64,000 nt of DNA, taken from Aptenodytes patagonicus. Lineage: Eukaryota; Chordata; Aves; Sphenisciformes; Spheniscidae. Location of the stretch: NCBI RefSeq assembly GCF_965638725.1, contig NC_134950.1, positions 22,038,932 to 22,102,931 of the forward strand. The letters run 5' to 3'. Positions 13,127 to 23,910 of the stretch are shown here, in pieces. Both the position numbers and the translations under genes were made by a program. Numbering within the stretch: the first letter of the stretch is position 1; every line of letters starts with the position of its first letter. The notes under the pieces are model-generated. The model ran no database searches, was not told the DNA's origin, and saw only the letters and a program-made list of their open reading frames with translations.

Positions 13127-14649
13127 CACGCACAGGGGAGTGAAATGAGAGACAGGTGCTGCAGTGTCAGCTAGCTGGGTTTCTGTGACACAGACCAGTC
13201 ATCAGGGACAGGATTGCTGGTAGTGATGGAGGGTTGATTACTGACAGAGCCTCTGTCTTTACCCTTTTGCCCTGGACAGTTGTGAATAAACAAGTAAGAT
13301 TTGAACACTGTGAAAAATAACAAAATGCCTTTCTGAATTTTAAGAGCCTCACGTGCTAGTTCAGAAGAAATGATCCCAGCTGCCAGCATTTCCAGGAGTC
13401 CCAGATATCTCCTGCAATGCAATTATGCAGGCTCAGTAGAAAACTATTCTGCACATTTGGAGCTAAAGGACAATATAATAAATGACTGCAGTGAACTACA
13501 TCGCTATTGCATCAGATTGCATCTGAATTCACTACTAGTGGGTTTTCTGGTGCTGGAAATCTGCCCTTCAGGATCTCGTTGTCCTCTTGTTTGTTTGCTT
13601 ACATCCTCCTTGATACTGCAATACCAGTGCGAGTCCAAGGTAGATTAGAAGCAGCTGTTTTGTAGCAAACAAACAAAAGCCTTTGTCTATTAGCTGTTAT
13701 CACTTTTTTCCAGTGGGAAAAAAAAAGCCAGCTGTCTGTTTGCAGACAAGTGAAACTTCATCAAATGGTTGAACTTTTTACAAATGGAAAATTTGGAGCT
13801 TGATCCAAGAGTGATTTCAGGAAAACCTGGTATTAGTGGAGCTTGATTTACTTCAGGGAACAATGCTAATTCCTGCAGTTCATGATACAGCCTGTAGCTC
13901 TAAAATCTCTGAATACTGCCATGAAAATATTTCAGTGTTATTGTGCTACTGCTCACTTGGAGTGTGTCAAAGACTTCTACAAGGAATATATTGAAAATAT
14001 CATTTCAATAAATAAGCAACATAACATAGTAGGACTAAAGCTTGAAAGGGAAAAATGAAGTGCAAAACCGTCTGGCACAGTGGAAAATGAAAATGTAAAA
14101 CAACTGAGTCTAGTCCTAAAGGCATTTTTTAGTGTATTGAAACACTTCTCCAGATGATCATGCTAATTCTAACCCACTGATCTCTGTGGCTACAGGGGAA
14201 TAGGGAATACAAGGCAGTCTCTTCTGCTGTGGATCTCCCACTCTCACTCACAGCAGATGCATTGAAAGATGCAAATGGGATTTAGACACCCAGGCCTTAA
14301 TTTACTCCTGTAGCTCTAATGACTAGATGTAAAATGTACTGTTGGTATGTTCTCTGAAGAAAAGGTGACAGAATGTGAATGTCATAATCTTAATCTTCCT
14401 TTCACGTTTTCTTGTATTTTAATTAAAAGATGGAGAAATGCTAAGAAAAAAAAAGTAGGACATCTTTCTTCACTACAAGATATCAGCCTACCACAAGGTC
14501 CAATTAAAATATTGAATTATTAAACTCAAGACATTTTATTTTAATTTTTATTGCTGAATATTGTTCTTGAATATATTAATGTACATCTTTAGGAATATGC
14601 ACTTACTCTGTCTTCTGTGCAGAAGGAAGTTAATACAGGTTTGATTTTA

Positions 14650-14698
14650 CAAATAAAGGTAAGTTTGTATATTAAATTTCAAATAAAGGTAGTTTTGT
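14650..14698 (+). repeat. Small tandem duplication, period 30
   Basis: The string CAAATAAAGGTAAGTTTGT (14650-14668) recurs 30 bp later as CAAATAAAGGTAGTTTTGT (14680-14698) with two mismatches. Only two units are present. Confidence 0.6.
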
Positions 14699-15133
14699 CA
14701 GAGTAGACTAGAATAGTCTATAAAATACCTCTGTAAATGGAAGCAAACTAAAAAAAATAAATTAACTGCTCTGAGTTCTAATTTACATGTGCATTTTGCA
14801 CACACTTTACAACTAAAAAGTTCATGTTCGTCTTGGGGACTTGCAGAACTTTGCAAATCCCTGGCACTCTTAACGTATTACCACATGGTTTTTGACTTAG
14901 CTTGAATGGGTGAGCATATGGTGGTATTGCCAAGTTTTATGAGTCAAGTCATATGCAAAGTCTTATTGAGATTTTTACGAGTTTTTAATAACCATGTGAT
15001 TTGGGGCAAGGGAAGGCGAGACCTAGAATGACTCCTAGCCTGTTTGGAATAGGTACTATTAGGATTAAGGTACCTAGATACGAGTGGAAAGTGTAACAGT
15101 GTATATTAATATAATACATACATATATACACAC

Positions 15134-15159
15134 GTGTGTGTGTGTGTGTGTGTGTGTGT
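15134..15159 (+). repeat. (GT)13 microsatellite
   Basis: Thirteen GT units, preceded by ACATACATATATACACAC, so that about 15116-15159 is nearly all alternating purine and pyrimidine. The length is likely to vary between individuals. Confidence 0.95.
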
Positions 15160-18100
15160 CTACTATCATTTTGGACCTTTGACAGAATAACTGTTGTGTT
15201 CAGAAGTTTAGGCGGAAAAGCATAGTACTCCTTGGAACGCTTTTTCTCAAGCCAGTAGCTGTCAGTTATTGTGTCTGTATTTTGCAGCCTGAGAGAAGCT
15301 CTTAGAAGCCCTCTCCTCTAATCTTGGCTAACCTGTGGGTTATGTTAAGGTCTTACTACAGTTAGTTAGATGATCTGACTTACAGTTCTCATAAACCTTC
15401 ACCTAAGAGATATCATTGCTTTCAGATTTAAGACTGGAGTTCCTCTTGCCAAATCTGGTTCAGTCATACATTAAGAGCCAAATTATGACTTTGAAGGATT
15501 GTTTCCACTGGATGGGACAATGGAAAGGAAGAGTAATACTGAAGTAATGTAATCCCTCTCTGAACATCTAGCTCCTGTAGGGGTTCCTCCCTTTGAAGCC
15601 AGCAGCTATCCTACAAAGTGCTCATGCCCACCTCTACAAGTTTACACCCCATGGTTTTCTTCAAATTGCAACTCACATCTATGAAATGGCATTAGGTACG
15701 GCTAAGCCAAACAAAACCTGCTAAGAATTTTAAAATGGCAACATCCCAACTTCCCTTGTGTAAGAAAACCAAAGCACTTCAGTCTTGGTCCTGGAGAACT
15801 GCAGAAATCAGTTTTAGCACGTATTGGGGAAGGAGACTGGCTTAAGTTCCTGAATGCACTAAAGGGCTGCAGAGGTCCTCTGGCTGAGATCCTGCCCTAC
15901 GACTCGAAGTCCTCTGCTTGGAGGTTATGGGTGCACATGACAAACAGATGATCTGGAACCGTGGCTAAAGATTAGCTGCACTCAACAAGATAAAAACATC
16001 TATTTAGGCAAAATATTAACACATCAAGTTGGTTGTGTTTTCTTCCAGCCCTGTCAACATGCAGAACATGATTACCGCTATAAAACTAGAGTTCATTCTG
16101 CTTCTTTGAACTTTGGGCTATACTTTAGAAGTAGTTCACTACTTCAGACTTCATGCTGTTTCTTCCTTAATGACCAGTGGGGACATGATGTGCATGTGCA
16201 GGCCAGATGAAGGAGGTTCTAATTTAACCTAATTAAAAATCAAGAATATTAACAGTGTCAGTATGGAGCCTGAAAAGATAATTGCTTTAAAAATTGTGTG
16301 TAAGAAAAAATAAATTGAATTCAGAAAATGAAAAATTCCACAAAAAAACCTGTAGGCTTTTTAACAGCTCCTTCCACACCAGCTAATTAGCCTCTTAGGT
16401 TTTGAAAGCTGCTCGTGAAATGTTCTGTTAGTATTAAAGAGATTTTCTGGGGTTTTTTGCAATCATGAAGTCTGTTGCCTTGGCTTTTTCTTTCCTTTGG
16501 CATATTCAGGTTTTTTGCCTTTCTCTTCCCCTTGGTCTTTGGGTTTGTTTGCTCTAAAATTAAAATAGTATTAACAGTTTAGCTCTTCATTCTATCCATG
16601 AATCAGCTGAATAGTTGTGCTCTTTCTGTGATTTGATAATTATTCAAAATTATTTGAAAGTTTTATACAAATATCTTTGCTTATAAAGTAATTGTTTTGA
16701 CTAAACTTTAAAGTCAGGCTTTTCTTGTGGGTTTATTATAATGTTTTATAGATCAATGTTATACATGTGTAAAAAGCGTATAGGTTTTTAAAAGAGATTG
16801 TAGTGATAGAAGTTTTTTCCAGGTATCAGCTAGCAGATCCTGAGAAGCTAAATCCAAAGGTAAGAGAATAGCTGCTAAGAGCAGCCGTAAGTCTCATGAC
16901 TGGAGTGAAGGACTAGATTTTCTTCTGAGATGTGATGTGACTATGGACTCAGATTCTCTCCTATCTTCTCATACTGTTCAACCACTTTAGATAACCACTG
17001 ATGCTTCTCTAGTGCACTGGAAATCCTGTAGTAAAATAAATGCTAATATTAAGCCACTTCTGGGGCTGTTATTAAGGATGCAAGCAGAGGAATGAAGGTA
17101 TCACCACACTTGTTGATTTTTGCCTGCCATCTAGATCCACATTACTCCAGTAAGAGTTAAGCTGCTTTAGTTAACAGTAAGGAAAGAACAAAAGCAGTTT
17201 TAACAGCGGTGGTGTTACCATGTTGTAGGTACTCACCTAAGCATTATGTGACACAGTGTAATTGCAGGCTGAATTAGGTCACGCTTTGTCACATGACTTA
17301 TTCCAAATTGAAGTTCCTTCTGTCTGATTGTCCTTGCAGCAGCAGCAACGTACTTTAATAAATGAACAAGCTTGGGCAACATTTACAGAAATGTCTAAAA
17401 CTACAAAATTAGTCAATAGCAATTCATGCAGCATATGACAGAAGTGCTATCATTGTCAGGGAAACTACAGAGCCTGTGACTACAACTCATGATTTAATCT
17501 GAACAGTCAGTTGAACATAAAACAGTTGTAATAATATTTAAAGCATAATATCTGATACATATAAGAGAGACAGTCCAGATTCAGATGACTAATAAGAAAA
17601 CATAACTTCTGTTACATTAGGGACATGAATTACTTTTAACTGAGGTAACAGATTTTGTAGGCAGTTCTTAAAACTTGCTTGTACACAAATCCCTTTCTCC
17701 TGTGGGGGATCCAGTTACTCTGTTTAGATTCTAGGCAAAGAGCTTACAAACTGTCTACAAATCTACAGTCCCCAGGTGATAAAGCATGGAAAAAGAGCAC
17801 TGACTTACTTCAAGTGCTCTGCAGTGGTTTGAAGAAACCAATGTGAATCCCAGAAGCAGTTAGTGGACCACGCTGCTTAAGCTAATATGCCCTACAAAAT
17901 TAGTCTGGGTGCAAGTTACAAGGATGCAGCTACACTGTCACTGGCTCCAGACATACTTAATTTGCAGTTAACCGAGCTATATTTGGACTGTTTTCCAGTG
18001 CACAACATGCAGCATGTTCTCTGTACAGTCCTTAGCATAATGGGACACTACTCTTGATTGGCCTCTAGACTGCACAGTGATACTAATAATAAATACCAGG

Positions 18101-21046
18101 GAAATGAATGATCACTTAACACATTCGATATATTTTCTCCAGCATGCAACAGCAATACTAATATGTACACCAGCACAACACAAGCAGATTCTGATGTACG
18201 ATATATATATTTTTAACACAATGGCCTTGATCCTGACATTTCTGGCACCATCTACTGTCTTTCATCATTTTGCAGTGAAGTTACATAGGGTACTCTAGAT
18301 TTGAGGTAGCTGTGGTCTAGTATTAAAAATAATGTAGAATAAAAATCTAGTTTATTAGCACTCTTTAGACAACTGCTGTGCAAACAATTGTTTGTTAAAA
18401 AAATAAAAATCACTCAATAGACGGAACAAATAATTTTTGTCCCAGTCTTCATACGCTGTGCTGCAAAACAAATGCAAGTCTGGGAGAGAAATCCACTTCC
18501 TCTGCTGCCTACTTTTTCATACTTTAAGTTTATAAATAATTGTTTTGGAAAAATTAATATTACAAAATAAGAATACTTCAAATTCCATTGATGTCCTTTT
18601 TGTGATAAAGTACTTGAGTTCTTCTGCAAAAACAGGTAAAGAAAAATTCAGATGTGGTAGCGGTCTCACCAAAAATTAAACACTGGTACTGTTCAGTACC
18701 AACATTTCATATGACCTTACCTGAAGGAAGGATATAGGGCAGAAAGTAATGAGATTGGTAAAGGAAAACTACTGTTATTTCATTCAGCTGAGATCTAGTC
18801 AACATCTTAAATTGTCCCATTCTTATTGTATATTAAAATGTCGCCGAGAGGTCCCAACCAGGACTTGGCATTAGAAAGACGTACTATAAGATTGTCTCCT
18901 ACCATTTTACAGACAGTCAGAGCAGGAACAGAGAGAAAGGAAAGAACTGGGGAGAACTTTTACAATGGGTCATAAAATGCTCTTAGATCTGGGGGTGGCA
19001 TTTGCTAACAGTATAGTCTGAAGGGATGAAAGAAAGGGAGAACTGATGAGGAAGGGGTATGAAGAGAAAAAGAGAAGATGGTGAGAAGGAAGTGCATGTG
19101 GCAGGCAGCGAAGTGAAGCTGAAGCGACTGTAAACAACCAATCATTAAAAATAAAACAATGTTGAAAGTAAAACTACAGGGGGAAAAATCATACGCTGAT
19201 ATCATCAGTGGGTGCCTGATAATTCTTGCTGAAGCTGCGTCAGTAGCTTCACGTGCCAACCTTGAGGTTCAGACAGAAGAATGACTGCCTGTTACAACAA
19301 TCTTGGTTTGGTTCAAGGTGAACCATGTGTGCACTTTCAGGATGTTTTATCTTCACCTGCCTTCAAATACAAAAGAAAGACGGTGTCAACTTCTGTGCCA
19401 GCTTAAAATGATTCCTATTGATAAACTTTTATTAGTCATCTTCAGATAAGAGTAAAAACCAAACCAAACAAAAAAATGCAGTCATGATTAGCATTTCATG
19501 TATATCAAGTTACGGCTATGATTTACTTCGTACTTTTCAGACATAGGAGAAACTATATTCTTCTCCCCAAACATCAAAGAGATTAAGACAGACAACTCTT
19601 GGCAGAGGCCAACAGAAGGAGCAGCAAAAAAAAAAAGGAGTAAGACTTTACTCAGATAACTTTGCTAGGAATTAAGTCTTTTGAAATACTTTAAAGTTCA
19701 TAGATTTGGTGAACTTGCTAAGGGTGCGACATGGGAAGATGTTGCTTGACATCCTGAGTGTCTTATCTGGACTACTAACAGATTCTCTCCCCTGGACTTA
19801 CAAGATCCAGCTCATCTCATATGCAGGCAAACTGCTCCTGCAGAGGTTTTTTCTCTAGATCGTTACTTCAGTATGTCACCTTTTGCTTGCCAAGCTCCTT
19901 TAGTACTGAGGCAGGACTCTTTTGCATATCATCCTTCGCTCTGCATCTTTGAGAACAATGTTGAAATTAAGCACATGATGCCAGGGGTTGATGCTTTGCT
20001 CTCTGCTGCCATGAATGATCAACCTGGGTACATGGTAAAGGGTAGCCACTTGTTTGTGCAAGTGATTGAAAGCAGTTTCGCCAACAGAGATATTTGGGTT
20101 GTTTGGAATAGCATTTAATCTGAAAAGATAATCACTGTTGTCTTCTTTGTTACGCAACTAAAATCTATGGAAAGAGAATCATATCACATCTCAATAGCAT
20201 ACAACTGGGTGGTAGAAACTGGGTTGAACTAGACAGACAAAAATAACTTTGGGAGGAGTGAAGGAAGGGTATGGATCGTGTGCTGATTTGTTTAATGTTG
20301 ACCTATCTCTATGGCAGAGTTTAACAGGTTCCAGTAAGGACTTGCACCCAGCACATACAGCTGTAATTACTGTGGGAGGGTTAGAAGTCCCTGTGTATTC
20401 ATAGGCTCTGTGTGGTGTCTGTTCATAAAAGCTGTAATTGTCTCTCTCGGTAGCTACAGACCAGACTTCCTGAGCATCGTTCCAGTGCCCCATTGTTAAC
20501 AATTAAAAACAAAAAGAGGAATGGGATACACTGGGTGGAAAATAGGACATCTGAGGTTTCACTGAAGAAGTTGGTTAGACTTGCAAGTAGAAAGAAACCA
20601 AAAAGATTGTTGGCTAAGATGCTGTGAATGCTTTACTTATTTGTATAAACCTATAAAGGTTGTGTTTTCTTCTCCTTTAAAGTGTTAATTTTGTATGCAT
20701 ACTCATGGCTTCTGAGACGTGAACAGTCACATCCCTCATAGGTTCAAATTGTGACTGGACAAATTTACTGAAAAATAATCCATTGAGAACTACTAAACTC
20801 AATGATACCATCTCTAGTACAGGGTGTTCCTGAGCCACAACTTCTCAGAGAGCTGGAGAGCATTCATGCTTGTCTGGTTTACCTTCCTTCTTTGGTGACT
20901 ATTATTAATGTTGCATCTTCATCCAGATGCTCACCCTTAAAAAAAACTCTCCTCCCTCCCAAAAAAGACATCCCCCCAATATACTTCTCTTCCTTCCCAA
21001 ATAGATGGGGATTGGGAAATAAATGTGGGAGAAATCAGAGAACAAC

Positions 21047-21276
21047 AAATGAAAGGAAATGGCCTCAAGTTGTGCCAGGGCAGGTTTAGATTGGGTATCA
21101 GGAAAAAATTCTTCACCGAAAGGGTTATCAAGCATTGGAACAGGCTACCCAGAAAAGTGGTTGAGTCACGCATCCCTGGCGCTTAGGGACATGGTTTAGT
21201 GGTGGACTTGGCAGTGTTAGGTTTATGGTTGTACTCGATGATCTTAAGGATCTTTTCCAACCTAAATGATTCTATG
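21047..21276 (+). mobile_element. CR1 LINE 3'-end fragment, plus strand
   Basis: The sequence begins in the terminal coding part of CR1 (GAAAGGAAATGGCCTCAAG) and passes through CTTCACCGAAAGGGTTATCAAGCATTGGAACAGGCT to the typical end TTTTCCAACCTAAATGATTCTATG. It is therefore a 5'-truncated copy of an avian CR1, which inserts without a poly(A) tail. Compared with the CR1 ends I know, a short block of about 25-30 bases appears to be missing between GAGTCACGCATCCCTGG and CGCTTAGGGACATGG, near 21180. The element is inactive. It lies about 0.5 kb left of the CpG island. Confidence 0.92.
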
Positions 21277-21779
21277 AAAAATGAGAGGAATGAGGAGAAA
21301 TAGCATAGAGCACTCCTCATAGCAGTCACCATGTGTGGAGCAAGAACTTTGGTCTGATCCAACACATCTGTTCTCATGGTATAGCTATGAAGCCCTACCA
21401 ATGTAAGTTAACTTTTGTTTTTCTCAGGAATGGTTGTATTGTGTTTTTCCAAGTAGATCAGTTGATCTAGTAGAACAGAGGCAGTAAACACGTCTCCCAG
21501 TTTGCAACAGGCACTGCAAAATTCAAGCTAAATATAGAAGTTGCGCTGTGAATCCCACTCGCTTTTAACACTCAAGTTAAACAACTGAGTGCAATAGATA
21601 ACTGTGCAACAGGAAAACGGTGTCATTAAAGGGTGGAAGATGGGCAATCGTAATTGAACTGAAAGGGTCACAAGGAATTTCTATGGGGTCCATAATTTCG
21701 GATGCTATGCATCTACAGCAGTTACACTTTTTGCTCCCACGGTAGTTTTTCAGTCTCACTGGTGAAATGCAGACGTGGA
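21277..21779. other. Unique DNA between CR1 fragment and CpG island
   Basis: About 500 bp of moderately AT-rich DNA with no gene and no repeat that I recognise. It is the proximal upstream flank of the LRP12 promoter and may hold regulatory sites, but none stands out. Confidence 0.5.
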
Positions 21780-22293
21780 GGTCAGAAACACAGCGGCCGC
21801 CAGCTGACGGGGTATCTCTGTGCTTTATAGATTGGGTTTGATTTCACACAGAGAGTTTTCTTCAGGGCAGAGAGCCAGGACACCCAAATACCCATGTGGT
21901 TATTTTGCGTGTAAGCCGGGAATCCAGGCTGCTCTGCCGCCGTAGTGACGGGAAGATTCACCCTCCCTCCCCCGTTTGAACCCTCCTCCTCCTCGGACGC
22001 TTCCTCGGGTCAGCGACACGGCGGCGCGGCCCGGGCTGACAGGCCGGCCCCCGGGACTCAGGCCCGGGAAACACGGCCTCGGCTGAGGGGGGCGGCGGCT
22101 CCCGGGACGGGGTGGGCAGAGCGCTGCCAAGGGCGGGCCGAAACCTGGCGGCGGCGACGGAGGAGGAGGAGAGGGAGGCGGTTGCGGGGCGGCGCCGCGC
22201 CGGAGCGTGGCGGCCCGGGCCCTCCCCCGCCGTCTGGGGGCCGCTGCTCCGCCCCGCTCGCCCGCCCGGCCCGCGGCTGCCGGGAGCGACTCC

Positions 22294-22428
22294 ATGCGCT
22301 CGGGCCGCCAGTGCGCAGCCGCGGCGGAGCCCAGCCGGGGAGGAGGAAGCGGCGCGGCGCGGGGGGAAGGAGGCCGAGGCCGGCGGAGGTGGCGGTGGCG
22401 GCTCATGGCTCCGCGGGCGGGCGGATGA
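22294..22428 (+). other. Upstream ORF 1 in the LRP12 leader
   Basis: ATG at 22294, if included in the transcript, opens a 44-codon frame ending in TGA at 22426-22428. A second in-frame ATG at 22405 would give a 7-codon peptide with the same stop. Both ATGs lack a purine at -3, so initiation should be leaky. The peptide has no recognisable features. A role in damping LRP12 translation is inference. Confidence 0.45.
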
Positions 22429-22451
22429 GGCGCGGGTGTGCGGGCTGCTAG
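22425..22451 (+). other. Upstream ORF 2, overlapping the stop of uORF 1
   Basis: ATG at 22425 opens an 8-codon frame ending in TAG at 22449-22451. Its start overlaps the uORF 1 stop as ATGA (22425-22428), an arrangement that can permit termination-reinitiation. No further ATG lies between 22451 and the LRP12 start at 22593, leaving about 140 bases for reinitiation. The start context has C at -3 and A at +4, which is weak. Confidence 0.45.
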
Positions 22452-22510
22452 CGCTCCCCGAGGCGGCAGCTCCGGTGGGCGAGGGGGCGAGGCGCGGCCG
22501 GCCCCTCTTG

Positions 22511-22522
22511 CGGCGGCGGCGG
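22511..22522 (+). repeat. (CGG)4 tract in the LRP12 5' leader
   Basis: Four perfect CGG units lie 70 bases upstream of the LRP12 start codon, followed by CTCCGGCTCCG. A second short GGC/CGG cluster is at about 22147-22156. In humans a CGG repeat in the LRP12 5' untranslated region expands in oculopharyngodistal myopathy type 1. Here the tract is short. Whether it is positionally homologous to the human repeat needs an alignment. Confidence 0.7.
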
Positions 22523-22592
22523 CTCCGGCTCCGTGTCGGAGGCGCGGCGGTGGCAGGTCCGGCTCCTCGTCGCCTCCCTGCGGGCTGGTGTT

Positions 22593-22671
22593 ATGGCCCC
22601 TTGGGGGAGCGCAGAAGGCTCCCCGGCTTGGAGGTCAGCGCAGCTCCTGCTCCTCGTCGTCTCCTGCTGCG
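22593..22671 (+). CDS. LRP12: LRP12 coding exon 1: signal peptide
   Basis: Exon 1 encodes residues 1-26 and the first base of codon 27. The peptide starts MAPWGSAEGSPAWRSAQ and continues with a leucine/valine-rich core (residues 18-23) and SCC, a secretory signal peptide. It lines up residue for residue with the human LRP12 start (MACRWSTKESPRWRSALLLL) as I remember it. The ATG has G at -3 and G at +4, a strong initiation context, and is the only in-frame ATG. The exon ends at the donor G|GTAGGT (22672) in phase 1, as exon 2 requires. LRP12 (also called ST7) is a type I membrane protein of the LDL-receptor-related group, thought to act in endocytosis and signalling. The non-coding part of exon 1 extends left to an undetermined start. 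The frame stays open into the intron to about 23156, but that is read-through. Confidence 0.93.
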
Positions 22672-23886
22672 GTAGGTACCGGGGGAGTGACGCCACCCGT
22701 CCGCCTCCGTCCCCCGGGCCGGGAGGCGGCCGCCCGCCGCGGGGGAGGGGGAACAAAGCGGCCTTTCTCCCGGCCGGCCTCCGGCGGCGCGGCGGCCCCG
22801 GCCGGCGGCGGGGTCCCTCGGCCCGCCCCGGGCCCTGGCGCCTCCCGGGACCGCTGCCGCCTTCCCCGCGGCGGCCCTGCTGGTGTCCCCGTACTTCTCC
22901 TTCCCCGCCCTCAGCCCCGTCCTCCCCTCCGAGCTCGGCTGCTCCGGGACTCGCTCCGGGTTTTTTCCTATCTGTGGGAGTGGGCGGAAATCTCCTCAGG
23001 GAAGTCCTTAAAACTGAGGCTGGGGTTTGGCCCGGCTGCCCTGGGCTTTCTCTCTGGCAGATGTACGTTGCCGGCAACTCCGGAGTTGGTGTGGGGCCGC
23101 GCAAACAAACCAACCCCAAATCCTCTGAGTCACGAATAATCGCTGTCTGTGGATAATGGGGATGCTTGGGAGATGTTCCACGTCCGGCCGGGCTGGGACG
23201 GATGCGGCCTGGTGTCAGGGGGCAGGACGAGCCCCTCAGAGGGCCGAGGCGCTGCGGGGACGGGGGCTGGCGCTGTGTGATGAGTTTGTGACACATCAGC
23301 ACAGGCCTTGAAGCCCTTCCAGGGACCTCTGCTTCTGCTCAGCCTGCTTCAGTTCATACCCGAATGGCATTTCATTTATGGTTGTAAAACCATCTTTAAA
23401 CAGAACTGCTAACGAAAAATACTTGTGAAAATGTGTTAGGGAATGTACTGTACTTATGTTGGTTTTTACAGTATGTAAGTGGCCCAGTGATACATGATAG
23501 GTCAAAACGCAGATACTTGACAATGAGAGTCGTCGCATGTTTTCTCACGGAGTTGTGTTTGTTTTACGAACTCGAGCGTAGGTTGTGTGCGTGGGCCTCC
23601 GACGTGGAAGCAGCCTTTGGCACAGAGCTGGGCATGTGCCTTGCTCTGAGGAGGACAGCGACAGGGGCCCTGATTTAGCAGTTTCTTAAGTAGGTGCCTT
23701 TGCTTTAAACATGTGATTGAGCATATGAAATATTTTGGGTTTGTCTGTGCAAAGGGCTTTGTCCAGCCCATGCCTGTCCTGCAAAGATCAGTGCAAGCTC
23801 TTAAGTGTAGATGTACCATGAAAATTTGTGAGAACATCTTGTATTTACATGAGTAGAAGTAAGGTAGGCTTCTTCAAACAGAACTA

Positions 23887-23910
23887 CAGTTACACCAGTA
23901 CCTGTAACTG
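23887..23910. repeat. Inverted repeat: 8-bp arms, 8-base loop
   Basis: CAGTTACA and TGTAACTG flank an 8-base loop. The right part can pair instead with the next 20 bases (ACCAGT and GTAAC against GTTACACTGGT), so two mutually exclusive hairpins are possible. Short arms in AT-rich DNA make this a weak signal. Confidence 0.6.

Larger units (their letters stand above)
8249..21046. other. Intergenic DNA upstream of LRP12, right part
   Basis: No gene is recognisable in this 12.8 kb of mostly AT-rich DNA. Open frames are all short (up to about 108 codons) and without known motifs. It contains poly-T tracts (around 10700-10715 and 11907-11930), G-runs at 13109-13126, a 2 x 30-bp tandem duplication at 14650-14698, a (GT)13 microsatellite at 15134-15159, and a purine-rich stretch at about 19010-19095. 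Distal enhancers of LRP12 could lie here but cannot be called from one sequence. Confidence 0.6.
21780..23290 (+). promoter_or_regulatory. LRP12: CpG island and promoter region of LRP12
   Basis: G+C and CpG density rise sharply from about 21790 (GCGGCCGCCAGCTGACGG) and fall back after about 23280; the densest part is about 21940-22960. GC-box-like GGGCGGG motifs occur at about 22132 and 22415, and CGCCCG runs between. I see no well-placed TATA box, which fits a dispersed CpG-island promoter. The island surrounds LRP12 coding exon 1. The transcription start cannot be placed from sequence alone; somewhere in about 22000-22400 is likely. Long open frames here on both strands come from the lack of AT-rich stop codons and are not genes. 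Confidence 0.88.

Noticed and set aside
22672..23156. Continuation of the LRP12 exon 1 frame past the donor site
   Set aside because: A consensus donor G|GTAGGT is in the exact phase needed for exon 2, and the read-through peptide is Pro/Arg-rich with no LRP12 similarity.
21900..23302. Several long open frames of 168 to 284 codons on both strands
   Set aside because: They lie in the CpG island, overlap each other in many frames, consist of Arg/Pro/Gly/Ala-rich low-complexity sequence and lack homology. Only the 26-codon LRP12 start at 22593 is supported.
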